Source: Sphagnum compactum (lineage: Eukaryota > Bryophyta > Sphagnopsida > Sphagnales). From it: DNA of 64,000 nucleotides. The number at the start of each line of letters is the position of its first letter. Position 1 is the stretch's first letter. The notes beneath the pieces are model-generated. The model was not told where the DNA came from. It ran no database searches and saw nothing but the letters and a program-made list of their open reading frames with translations. Below are positions 1 through 11,699 of the stretch, piece after piece. Both the position numbers and the translations under genes were made by a program. The stretch covers positions 13,211,118 to 13,275,117 of the forward strand of contig OZ234503.1 in assembly GCA_965153455.1 (NCBI GenBank). Direction: 5' to 3'.

Positions 1-413
1 CAGAGATTCAGTTGGATAGTCAATCTGACGCTGATTTAGATTTGTACTATGCTCCAAATACTATACAAAAATAGTGATCCAAGCTCTTGTCAGCTGCAAT
101 CCCATGTTCTACTTCAAGAGTAATAGTTAAATCTCCATGTTGCACATGTTCATGTACTCAGAGTCAGCACAGATACATTGAAAAGACACTGAACATTTGC
201 TCTTGGCCCCTTCCTCTCCCCCCCCCCCTTCCAAAGCCATTAGTTCATCATGACTATGTAACATGAGCCCAAGGGTGTTCCAGAACCTCAGGAGAACACA
301 TGAGTACAGGAACCTCCCTTTACATAAACAACTCTCTTTTTATTTCCTGGCTTCTTTCTCAATCGGTACAAAAAGAAATATTTCCATGGGCACGCGGGAA
401 CACATAAAATTGG

Positions 414-464
414 GGGATCTCCCCCGGCATAACGCCCTGGGGTTCTTCTGCTGGGGGAGATCCC
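414..464. repeat. 12-bp perfect inverted repeat (hairpin)
   Basis: The arm GGGATCTCCCCC (414-425) is exactly complementary in reverse to GGGGGAGATCCC (453-464), with a 27-nt loop. It sits in a locally GC-rich island inside AT-rich DNA. No promoter or gene is attached to it. Confidence 0.7.
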
Positions 465-1984
465 TCAAATATACACATAGAAATAAAAAGGGAGTTGTTT
501 ACAGTAGGCCCAGAACCCAGCATAAGACGAGAGGACAAAGGCAGGCCCAATGGCAGGCCAAACGACAGGATCTCTTTTGCTAAAGTGTTGTAAAAGCATA
601 GATACATGAAAGGAACAAGTTTGTGAAAGTTTTGATCGCTCATTGCTCGTATATTCATTTTCAGGTTTTTACTCTTGGTTGTTCAACCTTTTGGATTCAT
701 CTTTCTTGGCCTTCGTTTCATCTCTTGTCTTTTTCAGATTTTAAAGTTTTCTTCTAACTTTTAATTCTATCATTTTTTAATCTTGAATTTTAACTAAGAA
801 AGAAATGGGTTTTATTTCATCCAATATATTTCTTGATTTTCAAGATTTGTAGTCCAATTATGTCATGGAAGGTATTGCTTTATCAAATCTCATCTTTCCT
901 AACCTTCAATTTCATCCATTTGTTTTCCTAAATTTGTCTTCTTGGATTTGTAATCCATCTTCCCCAATTAATATACATTTTACTATTTTCTTAGCTTTCA
1001 ACTTATTTTTTGTTATTCCATTTTTAGCAATTAAAATTTTGTCATCCATTCTCCAACTTCATAAGTTTTCTAGAGAAATATGTCATTCAATGGACCTATC
1101 ATTATTGTGCATGAATTTCACATGATGTTTGTTTCACATTTGTGTATCCAATCAGGTGATTTGTTTTGAGATGTGACAAAAATATTATTATAATGCACAA
1201 TGAAATTTAGAAATCTAATGTTGATTCTTGTCTTTCTCAAACACAAGACTCTTAATGTTCAAAATTAGAAAAAATCTAATTTATTTGTACCTTCTTATAA
1301 AATGATCAAAGGTAAATTGGTTATTTTATTTTATTATGTTTTCACCTTCTCCAATAAGGATCCTAACCATAGGATGTTTTTAAAACTTTATGTCACAACA
1401 TTTGCACTTCAATGAATCCCAAGGTGTTATATGTTTGATACAATTGAAAGATATATTCAACATGGTATTCATTCGAAGGCCATTTGATAGCTATTTTTTA
1501 AACCAATGGAAGAAGATGGAGTAGTACAAAAAAAAGGGAGCAACAAGTTTGTGAGATGGTTTTTCATTGATATTAGAACAATGTAATTTGATTATGTTCA
1601 AATGTTGTTAACAACTACCATTCTTGCATTATCATTCTTACAACAAATTCAAATTCCTTTGATTGTTGGTGCATGATCAAATAACACAATTAAAAAAAAA
1701 AGATTAATAAAATTTCATTTTTCATGTTTTGCAAATTGTTGAAAACATAGAACAAATGAAGAGTCAATTACCACAATGAAGATGCATAGGAAGATCTTTT
1801 AAAAAACACATTTTTTTTAAATTGCAGGTTGGATGTACATAAATTGACCTTAGTGTAAAGTATATGCAAGTGATCATTTGCTCAAGACTCATGGGTCTAG
1901 GTGGGGAAAAACCCAACACCATAGTGAGAGAATCCATGGTCTTCCCCACAATGGAATCTCTGACTACGGGTCTAGGTGAAAAAA

Positions 1985-2190
1985 GCCATAGTCATTTTGC
2001 CATTTTTTACTCGCAAGTCAAACATATATTCCTAAATGTTGAAGATTGGTTTTTATAAATATCTCCTCAATTCTACATGAGAAAATACATAGTCATTTTG
2101 CCAATTTTGACTTGCAAGTAAAACATATATACCTAAAGGTTGAAGGTTGGTTTTTATAACTACCTCTTCAGTTGCCAATGTTGCAAATAT
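1985..2190. repeat. Two-copy tandem duplication, about 102-bp unit
   Basis: A block beginning with the word CATAGTCATTTTGCCA at about 1987 recurs at about 2089. Both copies continue through matching text (CTTGCAAGT-like, AAACATATAT, CCTAAA.GTTGAAG.TTGGTTTTTATAA). The copies are diverged by scattered substitutions, so the duplication is not recent. Confidence 0.75.
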
Positions 2191-5100
2191 TTTGGAAGGA
2201 TCATGAGAGGTCCATGTTTGGATTTTGGAAGGGATTAAATAACTTACCTAAACATGATTAGGAATCTTATAGGGACTAGCTTTTGAAGATGTAGGCCTAG
2301 TGGTTGTTACATTCAAAAAACAAATAGGAATGTATAATGTGAAGTTGAATTTTGAATCACACTAATGCAAATGGGTGCTTTTGTGTGAGTGTGGGAGCAA
2401 TTGTTTGTGATATTTTTACCAATTGTGAACATTGTGGCACTCCTTTGCTTTGGTGACCATGGGATTGTTAATGGCTCTATGAGTTCCCATTTCAACATAA
2501 ATATGTGCTAAATTGTCTCAAGTCTTGACTTGATGGCCATTTTTAATTGACAATATTAAGGGTTATGAATATGCTAAACAAAATCATTGAAATTTGGGGA
2601 TAAACCAAAATGGCTATTCCACATTGTTTTTCTTACATTGACCCATTCATCACTTGCAATTTTCATAATTGCAAAATTCTATTTTTTTAAACCTTGTCAT
2701 GTATGTTATATCCCCAAAATTTTGAGCATAGTTGAAACTTTAAAACCTATATATCTACTTGAGATTATTAGACATTGTAAAAATTCACAAATTGCCCAAA
2801 AAATTCAAAAATCGTGGAAAACATTTCTATAGTGATTATTTGGGGAAAAACTTTGGGGAAATTTAAGAATCTTGGGCAACATGCATGGAAAACAATTCCT
2901 AAATTTCTCCAAGTTGCCAAATTTTTTGCATAATTTGGAAAACCCTTTAATGTTAACAATTCAACATAGGGTTAAATTAACCCAACATATTGTTTTATCT
3001 ATTCGTTTTGTGTGAACAACACACAGCTTAATACATTGCTTATATTTTAATCATTTTAACCCCTACCTCAAGAAAGGGTTAAATAGGGGGGGGAAAATCC
3101 TTATTAACCTTTGGTGTGAATCCAACTTATGGTGTACAATTCTTGTTCAAGGGAGAAAAAAATGATATGTTAGAATTCTTAGAGTCTAGGACAAGAAGAA
3201 TGGAACATCATTAATAATGGTCATATTTTTCCTTAAGAATTGTACATGGTCGTATATTTTATTCATTATAACTAGTTTCAAAAGATTAATTGTTTGATCA
3301 AACATGCAATCTAGAATTCGGATCACAAATACGAAAAAAAAACTCAACATCAATAATGTTAGAGTGAAGTATAATAGTGAGTAGTAGTGGTAATGGTTAG
3401 CTGGTTTTGTGCAACATTATAATTAAAGGTAATTTGGAAAACAACAACCACTTTGAATCTCCATTACAAAACATACCATGAAACCAAGGTGATGAATGCA
3501 AGATGATGATCATGCCTTTGTTTTATATATGAATTTTTTTGAGAAATATGTTGCATGGAATGCATTATAATTTTCTAATATTTCACAATGAAAGGGCATT
3601 GACCTATTGTTTACTTGCTTGTTTCTATGCACTTCTTTGCATCAAGTGACGGGCATTTCAGCCATGGTGATGGAAACAAATCATGTTTTTGCCTTTCATG
3701 AGGTTTGCATGGATCAAAAGTATGGCCTAGTGGGACCTATAGCAGTGGCATTAGAAGTGTTTTTGAAAATCGTTGATCTTGTTTTGAGTCATCTCCTTAT
3801 TGCTTATCTTTCCAAGCTCTCCAAGCTTTTGAAGCCTACAATATGAACTCTGGTTAGAAGGATTTCAAGAGCCTAAGCACATACAATTTGTGGAAATATA
3901 ATAATATTTTGTTATTTTCACAATTGTTCATGTCAAGAAGGTGTGCAATAGGAACAATAGGTGTGTTATCATCATGCCAACTAAACTTTGGCTTTTGTTT
4001 TCAAACCTTGAAGTAAATGGGATTACTTCACATGCTACCCCTAGTTGTTAGCAAAATCAAATGATCAATTGATCTTTGATCTAACTAAAGATCACTTTAC
4101 TTTTAACATTAATTTATAACAATTAAGTAGTTAAAAAGACTTGTGAACTTCTAGAAGAAGTTTCATTGATTTATAATCAACTGATGATGATTAACCCAAA
4201 TTTATGTCAACTAACTAGAAATACCCGATTATTGTTAAAGTGGGTCCGACTAAGGTACTAGCTGACTTTCCATCCTTATGCTGAATTGTTACTAATTCAT
4301 TTTGTAGCTTCTAAGAAAACCATGATGCCTAGTTAACTAGCTCCTTTTCAACAGCCAACATCACATAAACTAAAGAACTAGGGGGAAAACCTATTGCCTT
4401 GACAAAATGTCAGAATCTTTGTCAATGCTTCCAATCTTCCGACTCTTGCCTTCTTATTGGCTTGGGCAATCACGTACCCTGACTTGATAACATAGTGATC
4501 TTGTTATATTCTTGTAAAATAAGTGGCAACAACACCATTGTACATTTCTTACGCTCTTGCCATCAACCCTTCACAAGGTAGTTTGAACATTTTCGTTATG
4601 TTTTCCTTGCTAATGTCGATCTGCCATCTTTCTAACTTGACATATGGTTGTCATAATCAAAGCTACAAATCAACTCTTTCACCAAGGGTTTGTTCATGTG
4701 AGTTTAGTCAAATTTCCTCAATGACACAAGACCCACCTTTTTGGCCCATGTTTCTTCCTGAGTGTCTAAGGCCCAAATATTATCGTGAGTGCATCCCAAG
4801 AAAGTTGTTTTCCTTAGCTTAGCCATAATCAATAGCTTCTCCATTAATTTGATCTTTCTTCATTTGGTGCTCAAAGAAGTCATACCAATGTTGGTTTCAC
4901 GTTCATGTGTCATCTCTCCAACTTCAAAAGCTTGTTCCTTATACAAATCAAACTCCTAGTTCCAAAAAACAACAATGTAACATTGGTAAAGTGGTTCTGG
5001 CAGTTCTTTGTATATTCCTATAAATAGATAATCGAACCCTAATCGTAACACGACAATTCCAAGACAATGTTGCTTCCTTGGAGTATTAGGAACCAACCTC

Positions 5101-6079
5101 TTCTGTTGTTTTCTCCTAAGCTATTCTCAAATTCATAACTAAATAACATCACAACCATAATTTTCTTTTTTGCGCTATTCTTCGGAAATCTCCTGGAAGT
5201 CTTCTGGATATATGTCATCTACTTCACAACATCATTTATTTCTTTGTTTTTGTCCTCCAAAACAAGAGTCGTGGGGTTCTAATGTTTCTATACTTGCAAG
5301 TATTATTGCTTCAAAACCATTGTCTCCACTATCACTTGACTCCTTTTCACTATCTCCTATATTGACTCCTTGTTCACATACAACTCTCCAATGACTTGGT
5401 CCTATAGAATTAGATGCAAATCATGTTCTCTCTTGCTTTTCAGATATTGTTTTGCCACTAAATTTTCCCGTATTGGGTTTGAACCAAGCCTTATACAGCT
5501 ATGTAAACCTTTCAATTCTGCATTGATTCCATTGTTCAACAATCTCTCTAGCTCAGGTGTTCCATTCATTTACACATTCATTGTCTTTCCTAGAGCACTC
5601 CTTTCACAGGTAGTATCGTTGCTTGATTTTTTTCACCTCCACCAACTTTTCAGGGCTCAGTAAAACATCCAAAGGCCATATCGACCATAATTCATTTAAT
5701 GGAGTCTTTAATATCCTGGTGATAACCTCTTTGTTTTTCCTTATGGGGTGTAGGTTAGGTGGTTGCAAATAACCTTTTTTATAACCTTTTTCTCTTAGGG
5801 CATAGTTGGTAAGGTATAATGATTTTCTTTTTTAAGTCTGGTTTTGTAACCACTACTTCTTGCCTTTCTTTCACTATATCTTGATCTTTTTTCCTCTGTC
5901 CAAAAATATTCATCATCTACAATTTTAGGTATAGAATCTGTCCATGGTAGTCTTTTAAGTTTGGGTACAAGCCTAGATAAATTCTTAGGTACAACAATTG
6001 AAGTCCTACCCTAATGGTACCTACTAGGGTATCTTTCAACATGGACATTAGCCACCATATTGTTGACTACCACATTTTT

Positions 6080-7110
6080 AGAATGATATTATTTTAATTT
6101 GTTGATGTTTACTTTCTTTATTTCATTATCACTTAAAGTAGTTAATTTGACAATGTTATTATTAAAAGTTTTACACATTTTATAAAGACCTTTCCAAGGT
6201 AGCTTAAATTTACTTCCCTTGATATTAGTTGATTTGGGCATCTATAAGACTAAACCACCTTCACAAATGTTTTTGAGTTTCCATTTTTCATCCCAATTTT
6301 CCTTTCATACTAATTGTATATGATTGATGTTTTCACCAACATGCCAATGTTTTTCATCCAATTGGATGAAATCTTCCATTCTTACATGGATGGCCTAATC
6401 AAGGTCTTCTGTGGGTACATCCCTGATTCTTTTAGTAGGGACCATAAATTTAGTTGGCATAACGAGTTAAGTGCCATAAACCAACTCAAAAGATGTAAAC
6501 TATGTAGTCATTTTATATGATGTTTGATATGCCCATAATGTTGTAAAGAGCATAACGTCCCAATCATTGTGATTAACATTAACTAGTTTTGCCAAAATCT
6601 TTCCCAAAGTTTTATTAATTGACTCAACTTGACCATTTCCTTGGGGATAGTAAGTGGTTGACTTGTGATGTATAATCATAAACTTCGCCATTAACACTTC
6701 AATAGTTTTGTTAATAAATGGCTTCTTTGATCACTAATAAAATGGGTGGGACACCTAAACTTAGTTATGATGTTTTCATAAATGAATTTAGCGTTATTTT
6801 TTTATGTGTTATCCCTAAGTGCCCTAGCCTCCACCCACTTAATGGTGTAATCAATGGTTATAATAGTATGTTGATTACCAATAGTCTTAGTTGTGGGTTT
6901 AATAGGTCCCATAAAGTGTTAACCCCACTTTGTAAATGGTTCATATGCCATTACTAGTCTAAGCGATCCCTTGCCACTTCACCACGTAGGTTCTAGTCGT
7001 TGATAGATGTCACACCTTTGACACAATTCGGTAGTATCTTTGTGAATAATCGGCCACCAATAGCCTGTCGACATGATTTTCTTCATTATTGTGTTGTTGC
7101 CATAATGACT
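6080..7110 (-). pseudogene. Ty3/gypsy integrase remnant
   Basis: Minus-strand reading from about 7,100 gives GYWWPIIHKDTTELCQRCDIYQR, the zinc-binding HHCC end with its CxxC pair. The core follows with an ITIDYTIKWVEA block (first catalytic Asp), an ISDQRSHF block (second Asp) and NGQVESINKTL (catalytic Glu), the last lying in the clean frame 6,500-6,697. The C-terminal part near 6,080-6,230 reads KLPWKGLYKM...VNINKLK, then a stop, then YH, like the GPF..NRLKPYH end of plant gypsy integrases. Several nonsense codons interrupt it. Confidence 0.88.
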
Positions 7111-7490
7111 TCTAGCTGATCCTTCATGGAACTCTTCCAAAACTTTAGAGGCTTCAATGGGTGTTAAACACTACCTCAACACTCCATTTGGTCCTAATTT
7201 GTGCAAATGGCCATCACAAAATGTATATGGCCTTGCTTTGATCACTAATCAATTTCGTTCCTTTTTGGGCATATCGTTGTCGAAATAATCAATTTTGAGA
7301 TAATCAATTATTTTCCATACCAATCAATTTTTATGCTAAACAATTGGGCATTAGGTAATTGATCATCAACTCCAATGGCTAGCTCTCCTTGATTAATTTT
7401 GGATAATTGATCAAGTAAGAAATGCATTTGACCTGGTTTGAATAATACTTTAAAATCAAATTCTTGCAGTAATAATAGCCATCTAGCAAT

Positions 7491-7802
7491 TTAGCTAGTG
7501 ACTATTGGTTTGTTGACCAAATATAATAGAGCTTGTTGTTCCATGAAAAATATGAAGTTATTTCCTAAAAGATAATGCCTAAATTTTTTCACAACATAAA
7601 TCATTGTTAATGTTTCTTTTTTAATGGTTGTATAGTTATTTTTTGCACTGTTCATCAATCTACTTACATAATAAATTGGTTTATCAATAGTCTTATTTGG
7701 ATTTTGACTTAACATGACTCCAAGTGAAAAATTCAATGCATCGATATGCACATGGAATTTTAACTTCCAATTAGGTACGAAAAGTACATGTAGGCATGTC
7801 AT
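7491..7802 (-). pseudogene. Ty3/gypsy RNase H remnant
   Basis: The frame starts with a sequence of the type that precedes plant gypsy RNase H. It continues with HIDALNFSLGVMLSQ (the D-A-S-x-x-A-x-G-x-x-L block of RT-linked RNase H), PIYYVSRLMNSAKNNYTTIKKE (the Y-x-T-x-E-K-E block) and FRHYLLG. The first motif retains its Asp and the second its Glu. A stop follows shortly after, so the C-terminal part is in another frame or lost. Confidence 0.88.
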
Positions 7803-8020
7803 GGATGCCTTTATGCATTCCCAAGACTTGGCACATGCTTCTGTCCATATAAATTATTCATCCTTCTTTAGTAATTTGCACATTGGTGTTATCTTACTTG
7901 CAAAATCTTGAAAATAATGTCGATAAAAACCAACTGCTCCTAAGAATCGTTTCCATTACATTGGTAGGTGTTGGCATAGTGGTAATTGCTGTAATCTTTC
8001 ATGGATCTACTAGCAGACCG

Positions 8021-8915
8021 TCATGACACGCTATGTGTCCTAGTAGTATTCCCGAATTTACACAAAAATGCACATTTTTCAGGGTTAAGGCTAATGTCAT
8101 TTAGCCTACATTCTTTTAAACATTTTTGTAATTTTTCCAAATGATCTTTCTTATCTCCATATACACTAAAATCATCTAAAAACATTTGCATACATTTGTT
8201 TAAATAAGGTTTAAACATTTTTGCTACTATTTTCTGGAAAGTAGTAGGGGCATTACACAACCCAAAAGGCATAATGTTGTAGGCATAAGCGCCCCATTCT
8301 AAAATGAATGCCATTTTGTCTTTGTTTTCTTTTGCCATTTTAACTTGGTTACAATTACAATAACCATCCATATAGGAATACATTTCATGTCTTGCTACTA
8401 AATCCAAAACTAAATCCAAAAAGGGTAAGGGAAATGGATCCTTTTTGGTTTGAGCATTTAATTTACGACAGTCCTCACATATTCGTAACTTCCTATTTTT
8501 CTTCGGTACTATCACCAAAGGAGAATACCATTGTGTAGTTTCAATGGGAAAGACAAATCCAGTATCTAATAGTTTATCCAAATCTTCTTTTACTTTTAAT
8601 GCATAATTTAGATCCATCTATATTTTTTTGTTTAATTAGTTGGGCATCGGCAACTAATTCAATTTTGTGTTCATAAATATCCTTGGGTATTCCTTTCAAA
8701 TCTTTAGAACTCCAGGCAAAAACATCACAATAATTAACCAATAATTCTTTAATTTGTGCTTGAAAAGATGTTGGCAAGATTGCATTAATGAATACCTCCT
8801 TAGGATCCCCTTCACTTCCTAAGTTTAATTTCTTCAATTGCTCCTTAACTACGACTATCCATCTTGCAATCTTCTTATCTTTAACTATCACATCAACAAC
8901 TTCATCCAATATCAA
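8021..8915 (-). pseudogene. Ty3/gypsy reverse transcriptase remnant
   Basis: The frame at 8,574-8,915 supplies the linker before RT, and the frame at 8,021-8,617 supplies the RT fingers and palm. Recognisable motifs in order are YSPLVIVPKKN, LRICEDCRKLNAQTKKDPFPLP, the MPFGLCNAPTTFQ block, and the catalytic FLDDFSVYGD motif (the YxDD box with F in place of Y). It then ends in LNPEKCAF. The two frames overlap out of phase near 8,574-8,617, so a frameshift separates the linker from RT. The catalytic aspartates are present, but the surrounding protein cannot be made as one polypeptide. Confidence 0.92.
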
Positions 8916-9150
8916 GACTGTTCCAAGTTGATGTTTATAAAAATAAATTGGATATTTTGGTTTTTCTTACGGTTGAAACATACCATAGTCAATTTCTTTC
9001 AAAAAGTATAACTCTTATGGTGCCACAATTTAAGCACCACATTATAAAGTTGTTCTTCCTCTTCATTTGACAATCCCTCTTCCCAATCATAACCATCTTA
9101 AACATATTTTGGTCTCTCTGATGGTTTTAAGGGATTTTTTTAAATTGTAC

Positions 9151-9540
9151 TTACTGCCACTGTCCTTTTTCTTGCAGTGATGGTAAGGGTATTGTCACCC
9201 CAATTATGATTTGCCTTTGCCTATTGCAACCAAAGCCTTCCCAAAACATTGAATAAATTTCTGTTTCATTCCCCATATTAAACATTGTAACAAAGATTTT
9301 GTACTCACATCTAACCAAATTGATTTTCAAGTTCCTTATTAACTCAATAGGCTGCACCTTTTATTTCGTTAGCCGTATTGACTACAAAAGGAGCTGGCTT
9401 GGGTTTTTTCAACCCAAGTTTCTTCTTCAAACTTTCAAAGATAATATTCACATCATATCCGTTGTCCAGTAATTCATCTCTCACTCTGAGTTTCCTTATA
9501 TGAACTTGAACAACCATTATGGCTTCATCAAAATCTTCTA
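9151..9540 (-). pseudogene. Ty3/gypsy aspartic protease remnant
   Basis: Minus-strand translation from about 9,540 reads through VRDELLDNGYDVNII, the counterpart of the retropepsin active site (D-[ST]-G-A-x-x-N-I-I in plant elements), here with DNG. Downstream, one frame near 9,190-9,250 reads VLGRLWLQ, a stop, then AKANHNWGDNTLT. This is the conserved post-protease block of plant gypsy elements. It carries a nonsense codon, and a frameshift separates it from the upstream IYSM residues. The domain is non-functional. Confidence 0.8.
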
Positions 9541-10325
9541 CTTTAGTTGTTGTGACTTTATAAACATCAATAATCTAAGCTTCTCCCATCTTCAACAATG
9601 ACTTTGTAATCATCTTTTTTAATTGAGGAAAATATTCTAATAATTGTCTTAGTTTCACTTCTATTTCAAAATTCATCATGAATTCTTGTAATTCATCTCT
9701 TCCTTTCTCCATCTGTTCAACATTCATCTTTTGTGGCAATAGATTCTGTTTTGCCACTAGACTATGTTTTTGACAAGTTGATTTTTCTTTATTTAGGGTC
9801 ATACCCATGTCATCCACTTCATTAGCAATTGGCTTATTGATACTCATTGTCAATTTGCCATTAGCACCTGCCAACTCATTTTTCCTTTTCAATTATAAAA
9901 CATACATGCCAAGCTTCTTTCACAGAGTAGTCTTTTTTCACTCAAAAAATCACTATCATTGTTCAAAATAATACCCATTCAAAGTCCCTTATGGTAGCCT
10001 TACCTCTGTATTGACATGCCTCTGGTAGTTCTTGTTGTCATATTGTTATGTAATTATGACAGTTGTTTGTCATATTGACACAATAAGCTTAGTTTGTATC
10101 AACCTATTATGTTTTGATGGTTCCAAAGGGACTTGTTAGGATATTATATAATATTCTTACTTTGCCGACATGCCTAAGTATCTCCCTTACACCTACTTAT
10201 TTATCCCTCTGCCTATTAAACATCATGCAACATACCTACTAATTATTTAACTTTCTTATGTACCTACATAATTAATGATGTGAAATAAACAAGTGAAATA
10301 AAAAATTGACAAGTTTGTCAACTTT

Positions 10326-10420
10326 GGAAGGTGTAGTCCATTGGTAAGAACTTGATTTAGCATTGGGGAGATGAGGGGTTCAATTCTTAATATTTGTAAC
10401 CTATATACATGTTTAAAGGG
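10326..10420 (+). mobile_element. tRNA-derived SINE-like head (internal Pol III promoter)
   Basis: TAGTCCATTGG at 10,334-10,344 fits the A-box consensus TRGYNNANNGG exactly. GTTCAATTC at 10,378-10,386 fits the B-box consensus GWTCRANNC exactly. The gap between them is 33 bp, within the normal tRNA/SINE range. I could not fold a full tRNA cloverleaf with an acceptor stem around them, so a tRNA-derived SINE is more likely than a tRNA gene. No target-site duplication or 3' tail was confirmed. Confidence 0.5.
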
Positions 10421-10422
10421 CT

Positions 10423-10600
10423 AGGGTAGGCAAGGTAGAGTTAAGTTAAATTAAGAAGGTTAGATAGATTAGGCTAAGTTAGGTTGGTTAGGTTAGGTAG
10501 GTCAGGCTAGGCTACGACCTACTTACTTGCCTTGTTATGACCTACCTAAACTTATATACAACCTACCTACTTACCAAAACCTACTTACACAAATTTTTTT
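10423..10600. repeat. GGTTAGG/CCTACC foldback sequence
   Basis: From about 10,430 to 10,500 the plus strand is dominated by GGTTAGG and GGTAGG words. From about 10,505 to 10,590 it switches to CCTACC and CCTACTTAC words, so the two halves are imperfect inverted copies able to form a long hairpin. It directly follows the SINE-like promoter boxes and may be part of the same element. Confidence 0.6.
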
Positions 10601-10879
10601 TGGGTAATAATCCATTAAAAAAATGGTAGAAATTTGATTGGTCAAATGTTTCATTATCTAGTAGTCAAAGTGAGTAGTCAAATAGTCCAATAGTTTGCCA
10701 ATAAAAAAGACCACCCCAATCATGCAAAAAAGTCCAAATCGACTTGTCCAAATTGACAAGATGGTCTTTTTAATTCCTATCCAAATGAGGTCCTTCTTGA
10801 GTAGATTTTTTTAGTGAAAATAACTTGTTTTTGTAGTAATGACAATGAACCATTTCCAACAAGCAGAGTGTCTCATGCA

Positions 10880-11690
10880 CAAGAGGTACTAGGACTTGTC
10901 CATTTAGATGTTTGGAAACTTGTTTAGGTGTTGTTTTTCAATGGCATAAAATTTTGTACCTTCATAGATGATTTTTCTAGAAGGACTTTTGTGAGTTTCT
11001 TACAAAGTAAAGGAATGTTTTGAAAAGTTTCAAGAATTCAAGGCTTTCGAAACACAAATTGGGAAAAGGATAAAAATGTTCAAAATTGACAACAATGGAG
11101 AATATTGTTCACGAGAGTTTGGAGATTTTGTCAAAACTTAAAGGATTGTGCATTAGATTTATACTCCATACACATCGCAACAAAATGGTATCACTAAAAT
11201 AATCAATTGTACCATCATTGAAGCTATTCATTGCATGATGCACCAAACAACCCAAGTTAAGTTTGAAATCATGGGTGGAAGTTGTCAACACAACAACATA
11301 CATCAATGTTCAAAGTCCTTGCAAGTCTCTTAATCAAATGAACCCATAAGAGGTATGGAGTAGGAGAAGCCTTTTGTTAAACATTGGCTCATTTTTGGAT
11401 GTGATGCCTATGTTCATAGACCATATGAAACAAGGTCAAAACTGGAGCCAAAGTCTACAAAATGTGTTTGTAGGCTATAGTTTGGAATCCAAAAGGTATA
11501 AATTAATTGTTCCACAAACTAGAAAATTAATTGTGAGTTGGAATGTGATCTTCAATGAAGAACCTTTAGTAAGTATGGAACAAAGGAGGTTGCATAACAA
11601 AGTTAAACCAAATGTTCAAGTTTTCATACGTGATTATGCCTCGTCACGAGTACAAGGAGGTGGACACTTCTAGAAAGGAGATTAGGAATT
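10880..11690 (+). pseudogene. Ty1/copia integrase remnant
   Basis: Plus-strand translation in shifting frames gives LVHLDVW, then FIDDFSRRTFVSFL, then FKIDNNGEYCSREF (the D-N-G-G-E-Y block of copia integrase). These are followed by YTSQQNGITK (the P-Q-Q-N-G-V-A-E block). The frame at 11,374-11,673 supplies the integrase C-terminal block FVGYSLESKRYKL...RKLIVSWNVIFNEE, the counterpart of the plant copia K-x-Y-R-L...S-R-D-V-x-F-x-E motif. Stops and shifts are present throughout. No reverse transcriptase follows, so only an integrase-sized piece of pol remains. Confidence 0.9.
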
Positions 11691-11699
11691 AATTCCCTT

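Larger units (their letters stand above)
1..5900. other. AT-rich intergenic DNA without a recognisable gene
   Basis: No open frame here resembles a known protein and none has splice-consistent continuation. The sequence is AT-rich with homopolymer tracts. It contains a 12-bp perfect hairpin near 414-464 and a tandem duplication near 1985-2190, listed separately. The part from about 4,400 to 5,900 lies downstream of the minus-strand Ty3/gypsy integrase and may be the 3' end of that element, but I see no LTR boundary or conserved domain to prove it. Confidence 0.6.
5930..9930 (-). mobile_element. Degenerate Ty3/gypsy retrotransposon, pol region
   Basis: Read on the minus strand, the order is pre-protease region, aspartic protease, reverse transcriptase, RNase H, integrase zinc finger, integrase core and integrase C-terminal region. 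This is the gene order of Ty3/gypsy pol, in contrast to copia where integrase precedes RT. Stops and frameshifts interrupt almost every domain, so no single polyprotein frame survives. Gag and flanking LTRs were not identified, so the outer limits are approximate. The pre-protease stretch (9,575-9,892) contains a LRQLLE..PQLKKMITKSLLKM segment of the type seen before the protease in plant gypsy polyproteins. The style of the protease-distal region resembles Athila/Tat-type plant elements, but I would not assign a clade firmly. Confidence 0.9.

Noticed and set aside
5465-5540. Possible minus-strand tRNA (B-box-like GTTCAAACC)
   Set aside because: No A box at a valid distance and no acceptor stem.
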